A stretch of DNA of 64,000 nucleotides, from assembly GCA_021153185.1 (NCBI GenBank), contig JAGKTY010000004.1, forward strand, positions 62,001-126,000, in the 5' to 3' direction. The DNA comes from Lachnospiraceae bacterium. GTDB taxonomy: Bacteria > Bacillota > Clostridia > Lachnospirales > Lachnospiraceae. Below the pieces are notes generated by a model, which was not told the DNA's origin, made no database searches, and saw only the letters and a list, made by a program, of their open reading frames with translations. Position numbers and translations under genes: made by a program. Each line of letters opens with the position of its first letter. Position 1 is the first letter of the stretch. Below, one piece after another: positions 33,168-41,508 of this stretch.

Positions 33168-34322
33168 ATGATGATTACAAACGATGTGAAGTACGTAGGT
33201 GTGAACGACCATCAGGTCGATTTGTTTGAAGGACAGTATGTAGTGCCAAACGGTATGGCATACAATTCTTATGTGATTTTAGATGAAAAGATTGCCGTGC
33301 TTGATACGGTTGATACCAATTTTGTGGACGAGTGGCTTGCCAATGTGGAAGCAGCATTAGAAGGTAAAACACCGGCGTATTTGATCGTTCAGCATATGGA
33401 GCCGGATCATTCTGCCGGTATCCTGGCCTTTTTGGACAAATACCCAAAGGCGACGGTAGTCGGCAATACAAAGATTTTTGCGATGATGGAGCAGTTTTAT
33501 CAGGTTTCTTTTGACGCAAACAAAAAAGAGGTTGCAGACAAAGAAGTACTGTCGCTTGGTAAGCATGAGCTAACCTTTGTGTTCGCACCAATGGTACACT
33601 GGCCGGAGGTCATGGTCGTATATGACAGCACAGATAAGGTGCTGTTCTCGGCTGATGGCTTTGGTAAATTCGGAGCCCTGGATGTCGAGGAGGATTGGGC
33701 GTGTGAGGCGAGACGGTATTATTTCGGAATTGTCGGAAAATACGGCGCGAAGGTGCAAAGACTTCTGCAGGTCGCATCGACACTTGAAATTGCCGTTATT
33801 TGTCCGCTGCACGGTCCTGTATTAACAGGAGACCTTACACCGTACCTTGAAAAATACGATATCTGGTCATCGTACCGTCCGGAGAGCGAGGGTGTGTTCA
33901 TCGCATATTCATCGATCTATGGCAATACTAAAAAAGCAGCAGAATTGCTTGCCGAAAAGCTTTCGCAGAAAGGTTGCCCGAAGGTTGCGATTGCTGACCT
34001 TGCGAGAGAGGATATGCCGGAGTGTGTGGAGGATGCATTCCGTTATGACCGCCTTGTACTTGCATCTGTTACATACAATGCAGATATTTTCCCGTTTATG
34101 AAGGCATTCATCAACGATTTGCTTGAGCGCAACTATCAGAACCGTAAAATCGGTCTGATTGAAAACGGCACTTGGGCACCAATGGCGGCCAAAGTCATGC
34201 GCGGAATGCTTGAAAAGAGTAAAGATATCACGTTCTGCGAGGAGACTGTTTCAATCAAATCCGGTGTCAATGATGAGGTAGAAGCTGCAATCGACAGACT
34301 TGCAGACGAGCTTATGGCATAG
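33168..34322 (+). CDS. A-type flavoprotein FprA (flavo-diiron protein)
   Basis: The 384-residue flavo-diiron protein reduces oxygen to water or nitric oxide to N2O in anaerobes. The metallo-beta-lactamase-like half has HMEPDHSAG near residue 79, the histidine motif VHWPE near 144, FSADGFG and CPLHGPV; the flavodoxin half starts FIAYSSIYGNT near 245. The start at 33168 follows AGAGAGGGAC; 12 further codons are open upstream. With rubredoxin and reverse rubrerythrin it forms an oxygen and peroxide defence set spread over this window. Confidence 0.95.
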   Translation: MMITNDVKYVGVNDHQVDLFEGQYVVPNGMAYNSYVILDEKIAVLDTVDTNFVDEWLANVEAALEGKTPAYLIVQHMEPDHSAGILAFLDKYPKATVVGNTKIFAMMEQFYQVSFDANKKEVADKEVLSLGKHELTFVFAPMVHWPEVMVVYDSTDKVLFSADGFGKFGALDVEEDWACEARRYYFGIVGKYGAKVQRLLQVASTLEIAVICPLHGPVLTGDLTPYLEKYDIWSSYRPESEGVFIAYSSIYGNTKKAAELLAEKLSQKGCPKVAIADLAREDMPECVEDAFRYDRLVLASVTYNADIFPFMKAFINDLLERNYQNRKIGLIENGTWAPMAAKVMRGMLEKSKDITFCEETVSIKSGVNDEVEAAIDRLADELMA

Positions 34323-34516
34323 GAGCGCATGGCGTTTCATTGACGCAGCATATTACATAATAAGTGTAGGGCTTTGTTTTAGAGAGGCTTGCAATGTGGC
34401 TGCAAGCATCCTTAAAGCGAAGCCTTTTCCATTCAAGAGGGATTGGTCTGTTATGCTTCTAATGAAGCGTTTGAAAGTTTAATAGTTAAGAAATGTTTAA
34501 TATTAGACAAAACCAC

Positions 34517-34545
34517 TTACCAGTGATTGGTAAAAGTGATATAGT
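34517..34545 (+). promoter_or_regulatory. Promoter with overlapping inverted repeat
   Basis: TTACCA at 34517-34522 and TATAGT at 34540-34545 are 17 bases apart. CACTTACCA (34515-34522) faces TGGTAAAAGTG (34528-34538) across the spacer, an inverted repeat suited to repressor binding. The rest of the 34323-34614 gap also contains a GCTTGCA/TGCAAGC hairpin at about 34388. Confidence 0.5.
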
Positions 34546-34614
34546 GTTGTAAGGTTTTGTTATAAGCGAAGGGAGCCGGATGAAAACGGTTTACAGCATA
34601 TTTTTGAGGAAGCT

Positions 34615-35361
34615 ATGGAGAACAATGTAGAAAACAGAGAAAACGGGCTGCCAATTACGGGGTCGGCGGTCGTATACCGATATGAATCCAAAGAGCATTA
34701 TCTTGTATCGCATTACCGCGGAGAACTGGAGTTTGCCAAAACCCAGCTTGAAAGACAGCTTGAAACGCTCACGGTAAGGGAAGCGGAGCATTCTTTTGAC
34801 ATGAAAATATTTGGCGGCTTGTTTATTGTATCGATTTTATTATTGCCGCTTATGTTTGTACTTTCTATTTGCGGCGTGACGTTTCCGGGGATTGTGGGAG
34901 CCCTTTTGCTGATTTGTAATGTTGCGTTTCAGCTTTATGCGTTCCCGGTTTGTGTTTACCGGATGCTTCGCGCATTTGTCATGATGCAAATGAATAAAAA
35001 AACAAAATTGGGTTTGTGGATTGCACGGAAATGGAACATTCCGCTGTTTGTGCTCGAGCGGGAGCAATGCGAGAGGCAGCTAAAGAGAATAGAGATGTTT
35101 TTACATGACATTGATGAGTATGAGGAAGATGTGAAGCTTTTAGAGGATGTCTCATTTGAACCAATCAGGAAGCGCATCGATATGGCTGATATTCATGAGA
35201 AGGTCGGTGTGACGAATCCGCGCTATGGCAGGTTAAATGATGTCATCCGCATTCCGGCAGTGCTGCTTACGATTCTTGCCTACGTAGGAATCGGATATGT
35301 GTATTTCCGGATTTATATGGTGATTTATAAGGAACTTGTGTTTTTGTTTCAGCAAATATAA
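34615..35361 (+). CDS. Membrane protein of unknown function
   Basis: A 248-residue protein with a charged N-terminal helix (about 35-60), two adjacent membrane helices at about 66-82 and 88-108, a cytoplasmic helical hairpin with coiled-coil character at about 138-190 (ERQLKRIEMFLHDIDEYEEDVKLL), and a last membrane helix near 217-238. I do not recognise the family. It has its own promoter with an inverted repeat and precedes an SseB-like gene. Confidence 0.65.
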   Translation: MENNVENRENGLPITGSAVVYRYESKEHYLVSHYRGELEFAKTQLERQLETLTVREAEHSFDMKIFGGLFIVSILLLPLMFVLSICGVTFPGIVGALLLICNVAFQLYAFPVCVYRMLRAFVMMQMNKKTKLGLWIARKWNIPLFVLEREQCERQLKRIEMFLHDIDEYEEDVKLLEDVSFEPIRKRIDMADIHEKVGVTNPRYGRLNDVIRIPAVLLTILAYVGIGYVYFRIYMVIYKELVFLFQQI

Positions 35362-35455
35362 GTAGATGTATCATGCTGTCTGTCGGAACGATGATACGCT
35401 GAACGTCATTGTTCAAAAAACTGGTATCGAATCAAGATAAAAGGAATAAGTGCAA

Positions 35456-35869
35456 ATGCATAAAGATAAGGGATTAATCGGAAATGAAAAAATAGAGCAG
35501 TATATCGCGATATTAAAGGAACATAAGGAGGATGAGGTGCTTGCCGCAATTTTGAGTGCGATCCGGAGACGCATGAAAGAAGGTGGGCAGTTTGTTGTTG
35601 CGGTTGAAATGGCAGTAAGCGGCGGTATGAACCTTGAGACGAGACAGGTTGGCGGCAAGGGAAACTGGTTTGTCGCTTACACGAGCTTTGAAGAACAGAT
35701 GCTTGGCGGAAAAGGTGTTATGTCAACCTTTATGGCGGATATTTCGCAGCTGTTTGATATGGTCATGCAGGATGAGTCAGTGGATGGCGTTCTTTTGAAT
35801 CCATACAATCTTTCCATCTTGCTGAATAGACAGATTATCCAAATCATCCGCGGAGAAGATACAGAATAA
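35456..35869 (+). CDS. SseB-domain protein
   Basis: The 137-residue protein resembles the SseB N-terminal domain: NWFVAYTSFEEQMLG near residue 70, then helices ending in DGVLLNPYNLSILLNRQIIQII. SseB-like proteins are common in Clostridia and Actinobacteria and their role is unclear. The ATG at 35456 has AAAGGAA nine or so bases upstream; a GTG two codons earlier is possible. It lies between two membrane protein genes on the same strand. Confidence 0.72.
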   Translation: MHKDKGLIGNEKIEQYIAILKEHKEDEVLAAILSAIRRRMKEGGQFVVAVEMAVSGGMNLETRQVGGKGNWFVAYTSFEEQMLGGKGVMSTFMADISQLFDMVMQDESVDGVLLNPYNLSILLNRQIIQIIRGEDTE

Positions 35870-35923
35870 AAGGCCGTCAATTTTGTCAGATTTTGTATCA
35901 GGCTTGGAAAGGAAAAAGGAATC

Positions 35924-37267
35924 ATGAATCAATCAAAAAATAAACAATATTTGGTTTCCATCTTAAAAATTGCAGTACCGATTATGCTTGGAAATATCAT
36001 TAATCAGGTGCAGATGCTTGTCGACAAAGCATTTTTGGGTCATGTCAATGATATGTACTTAAGTGCACTCGGAAATGTATCGACACTTCTTTGGACGAGC
36101 ATGTCTGTATGCTTTTCCCTTTCTATGGGGGCGTCAATTCTGATCAGCCAAAATGTCGGAGCAGGCAAATCGGAGGAGACGCAGGAGTATGCCGCAGCTA
36201 CGATGAAATGGGCGAATTTACTGCCGTTTTTGATTTTTTTGTTTTGGACATTTCTCGGGAAATATGTCCTTATGGCAATGGGACTTTCCCAGACGATTCT
36301 TCCGATGTGCGAAGAGTATATGAAATATTATGCCCCGATTTTCCTAGTTGTCGGTTTGGAGTCCTCAACGATGGTCATTATGCAGACGTCAAACTACACA
36401 AAGCCGATGGCGTTTTATGGAATTGTCAGAGCAGGCCTTAATGTGATTTTGGACTACATAATGATTTTTGGAAAGTTTGGCTGCCCGGCAATGGGAATCA
36501 AGGGCGCGGCGATTGCAACAGCAATTTCGGAATATGCGGGTGTTGTGTATGCATTCTTTATTTTTTCTACGAGTAAGAAATTATTTACGAGACCAAAATG
36601 GTCCTATGTTTGGAGGGCCAAATTCATGCCGTATTTCCATACGTTAAAGCTCGGGGTAAATTCTGCGCTCGAGGATTTTGCATGGAACTTCGGAAACCTT
36701 ATGATGATCCGTATACTGAATGCAATCAGCGAAAAGGCAGCAGGCATTTACTCGATTGTGTTTAGTGTGGAACTTTTGGTCGTTGTCATAGTCGGTGCAA
36801 TCGGAAATGCGACGATGATTTTATCCGGTGAAGCGTACGGCGCAAAGGACCGCTACAAATACAAGCATGTATGCATGATTGCCTATTCGCTCACTGTGTG
36901 CTGTGCACTTGTGACACTTGGTATCTGCCTCGCCGTTCCGGAGCAGATTGTGAGGACCTTTACAAACGATGCCACCATCATCCCGATGTGCTGCGGATAT
37001 TTGATTTTGATGTGTATCAATCTGTACGGAAAATCTGCAAACATCATTATCGGAAACGGAATCAGAGGCTCAGGGGATACGAGATGGATGTTCTTTACAC
37101 AGATTTTCGGCACGTTCTTTGTCATTGGATGCGCACTTTTGTTTGTTTTTGTGGTCCACCTCGGAATCGCGGGCGTATTCCTTGCGGTCATTGCAGACGA
37201 GATTGTGAGAGCGTGCATCAACCTGTGGCACTTTAGCGGGATTGCAAGAAAGCTTGAGACTGCATAA
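35924..37267 (+). CDS. MATE family efflux transporter
   Basis: The 447-residue protein has about twelve membrane helices and the MATE features PIMLGNIINQVQMLVDKAFLGHV near residues 19-40 and a repeated second half starting near 235 (GVNSALEDFAWNFGNL). MATE proteins expel drugs or metabolites in exchange for Na+ or H+. The specificity cannot be predicted. Ribosome site GGAAAGGAAAAAGG precedes the ATG, and the stop is followed by a long non-coding region. Confidence 0.93.
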   Translation: MNQSKNKQYLVSILKIAVPIMLGNIINQVQMLVDKAFLGHVNDMYLSALGNVSTLLWTSMSVCFSLSMGASILISQNVGAGKSEETQEYAAATMKWANLLPFLIFLFWTFLGKYVLMAMGLSQTILPMCEEYMKYYAPIFLVVGLESSTMVIMQTSNYTKPMAFYGIVRAGLNVILDYIMIFGKFGCPAMGIKGAAIATAISEYAGVVYAFFIFSTSKKLFTRPKWSYVWRAKFMPYFHTLKLGVNSALEDFAWNFGNLMMIRILNAISEKAAGIYSIVFSVELLVVVIVGAIGNATMILSGEAYGAKDRYKYKHVCMIAYSLTVCCALVTLGICLAVPEQIVRTFTNDATIIPMCCGYLILMCINLYGKSANIIIGNGIRGSGDTRWMFFTQIFGTFFVIGCALLFVFVVHLGIAGVFLAVIADEIVRACINLWHFSGIARKLETA

Positions 37268-37382
37268 CCGGTTGGAACTTCCCGGCGGAGTCAGTTTTCA
37301 GACAACAGAGGATCAATTGCTCAAAATGTATCCGGAGAAGAAAAAGGGGAGCCCTTATATGCATATTAAATTCGTGGCGTGA
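37266..37382 (+). pseudogene. Possible 3' remnant of a protein gene
   Basis: A 38-codon open frame beginning inside the MATE stop region reads LELPGGVSFQTTEDQLLKMY and ends in a stop at 37380. Its composition looks like a real protein C-terminus, but there is no start codon or ribosome site. It may be the end of a deleted gene; the case is weak. Confidence 0.25.
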
Positions 37383-37417
37383 CAGAAAAAGTTGGAAAGT
37401 AGCATATTTGCTTGAAA

Positions 37418-37521
37418 GTGCGATTGTAATTTGATCGCACATCGAGTAGGAGTCTGCCTACCCGATTGTAGTGGGATAGTTGTGGGGCCCAAAATGGGTG
37501 AAATCGTGAAATAGGCCCCGC
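37418..37521 (+). ncRNA. Three-hairpin candidate RNA upstream of bioY
   Basis: Three hairpins in a row: GTGCGAT/ATCGCAC (37418-37440), GTAGG/CCTAC with a six-base loop (37446-37461) and GTGGGGCC/GGCCCCGC (37482-37521, 24-base loop). No ORF lies here. A weaker AT-rich hairpin, AAACAAGAA/TTCTTGTTT plus T-run (37565-37600), could end the transcript but overlaps the bioY promoter. This may be a small RNA or the 3' UTR of the MATE gene. Confidence 0.4.
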
Positions 37522-37576
37522 GTGAATATTTCAGTGGAAGTGAGAAGGGAAAAAGTCAACCAATAAACAAGAATGG

Positions 37577-37605
37577 TTGACAAGCACTTCTTGTTTTTTT
37601 ATAAT
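37577..37605 (+). promoter_or_regulatory. bioY promoter
   Basis: TTGACA at 37577-37582 and TATAAT at 37600-37605, both perfect consensus, are separated by 17 bases. The boxes sit within an inverted repeat that could also terminate upstream transcription. Confidence 0.88.
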
Positions 37606-37609
37606 GCAA

Positions 37610-37641
37610 TTGTTAACCGGTGAACATATATGCGTTGACAA
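37610..37641 (+). promoter_or_regulatory. BirA-type biotin operator
   Basis: TTGTTAAC and GTTGACAA are separated by 16 bases, one mismatch from the Firmicute BirA operator pattern TTGTTAAC ... GTTAACAA. It covers the presumed transcription start, right behind the -10 box, so biotinyl-AMP-bound BirA would block bioY. A hairpin TGTGACTT/AAGTCACA follows in the leader. Confidence 0.82.
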
Positions 37642-37776
37642 ACATAGTGTGACTTGTATCAATGAAAGCAAAACGCAAGTGAAAGTCACATGATAGCCGT
37701 ATTTGAGAACCGAATGTGAGAGTCTTATGAAAGGCCGAACAAAGGTTAACATAACATTAAAAAGTGAGGAAAAAAC

Positions 37777-38391
37777 ATGACAAAACAAGTTGAAATGACA
37801 GCAGAGAACGAACAAATGAAAGCGCCAAGTGAAGGAGCGAAAGGCGTGAAAGCAAAGGGAAAAATCACAACGAAGGATTTGACTATGATGGCAATGTTTG
37901 TTGCACTCATGGCAATCTGTTCCTGGATTAACATTCCGTTTACAGTACCATTTACGCTGCAGACATTTGCAATTTTTGCAGCAGTTGCATTTCTTGGTAT
38001 GAAGCGAGGCACGCTTTCGGTGCTTGTATATATCATCCTTGGAGTAATTGGCGTGCCTGTATTTGCAGGCTTTAGCGGCGGCCCTGGTGTCTTGTTTGGA
38101 ACAACGGGCGGTTACATTATCGGATTTTTGTTTACAGCATTAATCAGTGGCTTTGTAATAGACCGCTTTGGTAGAAAGATTTGGATCATGGCACTCGGCA
38201 TGGTGCTTGGACTGGTTGCATGTTATGCATTCGGAACGGTCTGGTTTATTGTGCTTTACACAAAAGCAAATGGCGCAATCGGCGCAATGACAGCACTTTC
38301 ATGGTGCGTATTTCCTTTTATCTTGCCGGATCTTGCAAAAATCGCATTGGCAATTGGTTTACATAAAAGTATCGGCCGGTTTGTCAAATGA
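37777..38391 (+). CDS. bioY: Biotin transporter BioY
   Basis: The 204-residue membrane protein is the substrate-binding S component of an ECF biotin transporter. After a soluble, charged N-terminus of about 35 residues come about six membrane helices; typical are FTVPFTLQTFAIFAAVAFLG near residue 55 and GGPGVLFGTTGGYIIGF near 105. No ECF module (EcfA/T) is nearby, so it must use the shared one or work alone. The upstream BirA operator supports biotin control. Its stop overlaps the start of the DUF1284 gene. Confidence 0.95.
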   Translation: MTKQVEMTAENEQMKAPSEGAKGVKAKGKITTKDLTMMAMFVALMAICSWINIPFTVPFTLQTFAIFAAVAFLGMKRGTLSVLVYIILGVIGVPVFAGFSGGPGVLFGTTGGYIIGFLFTALISGFVIDRFGRKIWIMALGMVLGLVACYAFGTVWFIVLYTKANGAIGAMTALSWCVFPFILPDLAKIALAIGLHKSIGRFVK

Positions 38392-38780
38392 TGGAGAACA
38401 AAACGGTCATGCTGCGGCCGCATCATGGTTTATGCATCCGATTTTTTCAGGGAAAAGGGTACAGCGAAGCGTTTACGGCGCACATGACGAAAGTCATAGC
38501 CACGCTGCAGGATGATACAGAGATTAAGCTTATTACAAACGCCGATGCGATTTGCAGCGCTTGCCCAAACTGGAACGGGGCAGTATGCAGTTCGCAGGAG
38601 AAAGTGATTTCATACGATAAGAGCGTTCTTTCGGCTATCGGAAATCCGGATGGGAAAATGACCTACGGTGTATTTCGGAGGCTGCTTCAGACGCATGTGT
38701 TTGATGCTGGGAAATTTGAAGAAATCTGCGGTGACTGTGCGTGGGGCGCGCTATGCCATAAAAAAGACCATACATTGTAA
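38388..38780 (+). CDS. DUF1284 domain protein
   Basis: A 130-residue protein of the DUF1284 family: RPHHGLCIRFFQGKGYSE near residues 10-27, then a cluster of cysteines in CSACPNW and at 67, and CGDCAWGALC near the C-terminus. The seven or so conserved cysteines suggest a metal or iron-sulfur site. The ATG overlaps the bioY stop (ATGATG), so the two are translationally coupled. Coupling to a biotin importer is unusual and may hint at a role linked to biotin use, but nothing else supports it. Confidence 0.85.
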   Translation: MMENKTVMLRPHHGLCIRFFQGKGYSEAFTAHMTKVIATLQDDTEIKLITNADAICSACPNWNGAVCSSQEKVISYDKSVLSAIGNPDGKMTYGVFRRLLQTHVFDAGKFEEICGDCAWGALCHKKDHTL

Positions 38781-38945
38781 TTTTTATAGAATACAGAATT
38801 TTCATCAAGAAGATGACATCAAAAAGCCCGTTTTTGAAACAATATTTGCCACAAAAGGTAAATATATTTGTTTTCTAAGGTGCATGTGATATATTCCATA
38901 TATAGAAAATGGAAAGGATTATGTGAGAAAATCACTTGGAACCTT

Positions 38946-39593
38946 ATGAAAACAAGAAGGATTTTGATGTCATTTTTTGGTGTCATTATTTGTGGGATGG
39001 CTGTAGGATTTTTTAAAATTGCAGCGTTTGGCGTTGACCCGTTTCAATCGTTTATGAGCGGAGTTGACAAGCTGGTGCCGATTGCATTTGGAACACTGTA
39101 TGTCATTGTAAACGTGTGCTTGTTATCTTTTAGCCTTCTGTGCAATCGACATATGATCGGGCTTGCGACGTTCATCAATTTATTTTTGCTTGGATACATC
39201 ACGCAGTTTTCCTATGCGATTTTGCAGCGGCTTCTTGGCGCACCGTCCATGCTTGTGAGGGTGATATGTCTTTTGATTGGAATTATCATTATCTGCTTTT
39301 CGTCATCGCTTTATATGACAGCGGATCTTGGTGTGTCAACATATGATGCCGTGGCACTTACGCTCTCTGAAAAATATAAAATAGGGCGCTTTCAATACGT
39401 GCGTATTTGCACGGATTTTATCTGTGTAGTGCTTGGTATCGTGCTTTTTATGCTTGGCGGAGGAAACGTGAAGGAGATTCCGGCATTTGTAGGGCTTGGA
39501 ACCATTGTGACGGCATTTTTTATGGGACCACTTATTGAGGTGTTCAATGTCAAGGTGTCTGGGCCGCTTCTCAACGAGACTACCAGTCAATAA
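38946..39593 (+). CDS. YczE/YyaS/YitT family membrane protein
   Basis: The 215-residue protein has about five to six membrane helices and the family segments FGVIICGMAVGFFKIAAFGVDPFQ near the N-terminus and MTADLGVSTYDAVAL near 125. These proteins are common in Firmicutes and their substrate is unknown. I place the start at the ATG 38946, where the family begins; the frame stays open to a TTG at 38868 without a clear ribosome site, so the start is uncertain. Confidence 0.8.
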   Translation: MKTRRILMSFFGVIICGMAVGFFKIAAFGVDPFQSFMSGVDKLVPIAFGTLYVIVNVCLLSFSLLCNRHMIGLATFINLFLLGYITQFSYAILQRLLGAPSMLVRVICLLIGIIIICFSSSLYMTADLGVSTYDAVALTLSEKYKIGRFQYVRICTDFICVVLGIVLFMLGGGNVKEIPAFVGLGTIVTAFFMGPLIEVFNVKVSGPLLNETTSQ

Positions 39594-39594
39594 A

Positions 39595-39631
39595 AAAACG
39601 GTTATCCCCATGATAGAGGATAACCGTTTTA
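39595..39631. terminator. Bidirectional terminator
   Basis: AAAACGGTTATCC pairs with GGATAACCGTTTT over 13 positions with a ten-base loop. It separates the YitT-like gene from the convergent DUF4234 gene. Confidence 0.92.
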
Positions 39632-39648
39632 TGCACTGTATGATTTTA

Positions 39649-39981
39649 TTAAATCTGAGGTGCTACTTTGTTGTTGATTGCATTCTGGATAATGCAGTAG
39701 TTCACGATGCTTAATCCGAAAAGTGCAAGGATTAAGAAAAGGATACCTGAGTTACTTGGTGTACCGTTAATCTGGTCAACCTTCTCACCCATTTTGTAAT
39801 TCCAGTAAAATACGTAGATGCCGCATGTTACAATTGTAAGTAAAAATGCAACAATACCGCTGGCAACCGTGCTTCCTGTCATGTCGTTTGTTTCATCTGT
39901 CATTTTGACAAACCAGTAAATGCCGTAGATACCGCATGTAACGATTGACAAAACAACACATAATACGATGTTTCTGTTCAT
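39649..39981 (-). CDS. DUF4234 membrane protein
   Basis: The 110-residue protein has three hydrophobic segments and the DUF4234 hallmark repeated: IVTCGIYGIYWFVKM near residue 13 and IVTCGIYVFYWNYKMGE near 50. The family is widespread in Firmicutes and Archaea and of unknown function. GGAGGGAATATT precedes the ATG on the minus strand. It is a single gene with its own promoter and an odd operator-like repeat. Confidence 0.88.
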   Translation of the reverse strand: MNRNIVLCVVLSIVTCGIYGIYWFVKMTDETNDMTGSTVASGIVAFLLTIVTCGIYVFYWNYKMGEKVDQINGTPSNSGILFLILALFGLSIVNYCIIQNAINNKVAPQI

Positions 39982-40002
39982 AATATTCCCTCCTGTTTAT
40001 GA

Positions 40003-40024
40003 TATGCGCATACGCATACGCATA
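40003..40024. repeat. Hexamer tandem repeat in the DUF4234 leader
   Basis: Three head-to-tail CGCATA units (40007-40024), with the first forming the palindrome TATGCGCATA (40003-40012). They cover the presumed transcription start of the DUF4234 gene and could be an operator. Confidence 0.7.
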
Positions 40025-40053
40025 GAATAATGCATTTTGACGGATTTTGTCAA
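40024..40053 (-). promoter_or_regulatory. DUF4234 promoter
   Basis: On the minus strand a perfect TTGACA and TATTCT are 18 bases apart, directly upstream of the hexamer repeat. Confidence 0.75.
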
Positions 40054-40104
40054 CAAAAAACGAAAAATAGAAAAGCAAAAAGCAACCCAAAATCGAAATA
40101 ATAC

Positions 40105-40133
40105 TTGAGAAATCGAGCCATTCGGTGTAAAAT
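40105..40133 (+). promoter_or_regulatory. Promoter of hisS-aspS
   Basis: TTGAGA at 40105-40110 and TAAAAT at 40128-40133 are 17 bases apart, 80 bases before the hisS start. No T-box is seen here. Confidence 0.75.
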
Positions 40134-40213
40134 ATATGAGTTGTAGTGGGTTCAAACAGAAATAGAAACGGAGCGAATTTTGAATCCATAGTGTATGTGA
40201 CAGGAGAAGAAAA

Positions 40214-41476
40214 ATGGCATTAGTAAAAAAACCGGTGACAGGTATGAAAGACATCCTGCCGGCAGAGATGCAGATTCGTGATTATGTCATGAATGTCATC
40301 AAAGAAAATTATCGGAAATTTGGCTTTACACCAATTGAGACACCGTGTGTTGAGCACATCGAGAATCTTTGCTCAAAGCAGGGCGGTGAAAACGAAAAGT
40401 TGATTTTTAAGATTATGAAGCGCGGAGAGAAGTTCAATCTTGCGAATGCCTCGTCAGAGATGGATTTGGCTGATGGCGGACTACGTTATGATTTGACCCT
40501 TCCGCTTTCCAGATATTATGCAAATAATGCAGCAAACCTGCCATCGCCTTTTAAGGCACTTCAGATTGGCAGTGTTTGGCGTGCGGATCGTCCGCAAAAA
40601 GGACGTTTCCGCCAGTTCGTGCAGTGTGACATTGATATCCTCGGCGAGCCGACCAATCTTGCTGAAATCGAATTGATTCTGGCGACGACCACCACACTTG
40701 GCAAGCTCGGCTTCAAGGGCTTTAAGGTGCGTATCAATGAGCGCCGCATCCTGAAAGCGATGGCTGCTTATTCAGGCTTTGACGAAGCACAGTTTGATCT
40801 CGTATTCATTATTTTGGATAAAATGGACAAAATCGGAATTGAGGGCGTATCGGAAGAGCTTGTTGCAAATGGCTTTACAAAAGAGGCGACAGAGCGTTAT
40901 CTTGCACTGTTTACAGGAATGCAGGAGGCCAAAGACCCGGTCGCATACCTTGCAGACAAGCTTGGCGATTATTTAGAGAGCGGTGTTACAGAAAGCCTTT
41001 CGGAGATTATGGACAGCGTGCGCGGTACGGTCGACACCGATTTTGAAATTGTATTTGACCCAACACTCGTTCGTGGTATGAGCTATTACACAGGAACTAT
41101 TTTTGAAATTGAGATGGCAGAGTTTGGCTCATCTGTTGCAGGCGGCGGCCGTTATGATGAGATGATTGGCAAGTTTACAGGACAAAAGACGCCGGCTTGC
41201 GGTTTCTCGATCGGATTTGAGCGTATCGTTACGATTCTTCTCGATCAGGGTTTTGTCGTGCCGGGCAGCCAAAAGAAGATTGCATATCTTGTTGAGAAGG
41301 GCATGCCTTCAGACAGACTTTGTGAGGTAATTAAGGAAGCGCAGCAGGAGCGTGCAGCCGGCAATCAGGTGCTTGTTGTGCGTATGAATAAGAATAAAAA
41401 ATTCCAAAAGGAGCAGCTTGAAAAGGATGGCTATGAGGAATTCAAAGATTTTTATAAAGAGGCATTAAAATACTAA
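40214..41476 (+). CDS. hisS: Histidyl-tRNA synthetase
   Basis: HisS charges tRNA-His. The 420-residue class II enzyme has LRYDLTLPLSRYYA near residue 95 (motif 2 region: WRADRPQKGRFRQFVQCDIDILG), the histidine-binding GMSYYTGTIFEIE near 285 and motif 3 in CGFSIGFERI near 333, followed by the anticodon-binding domain. Ribosome site CAGGAGAAG precedes the ATG. hisS followed by aspS is a common Firmicute arrangement. Confidence 0.98.
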   Translation: MALVKKPVTGMKDILPAEMQIRDYVMNVIKENYRKFGFTPIETPCVEHIENLCSKQGGENEKLIFKIMKRGEKFNLANASSEMDLADGGLRYDLTLPLSRYYANNAANLPSPFKALQIGSVWRADRPQKGRFRQFVQCDIDILGEPTNLAEIELILATTTTLGKLGFKGFKVRINERRILKAMAAYSGFDEAQFDLVFIILDKMDKIGIEGVSEELVANGFTKEATERYLALFTGMQEAKDPVAYLADKLGDYLESGVTESLSEIMDSVRGTVDTDFEIVFDPTLVRGMSYYTGTIFEIEMAEFGSSVAGGGRYDEMIGKFTGQKTPACGFSIGFERIVTILLDQGFVVPGSQKKIAYLVEKGMPSDRLCEVIKEAQQERAAGNQVLVVRMNKNKKFQKEQLEKDGYEEFKDFYKEALKY

Positions 41477-41508
41477 ACAGTCGCAGCCGCGGCTATAAGG
41501 AGGCAGTT

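Noticed and set aside
37660..37740. Group II intron domain V-like remnant in the bioY leader
   Set aside because: GTGAAAGTCAC and GCCGTA words look similar, but the stem and bulge of domain V cannot be formed and no intron ORF is near.
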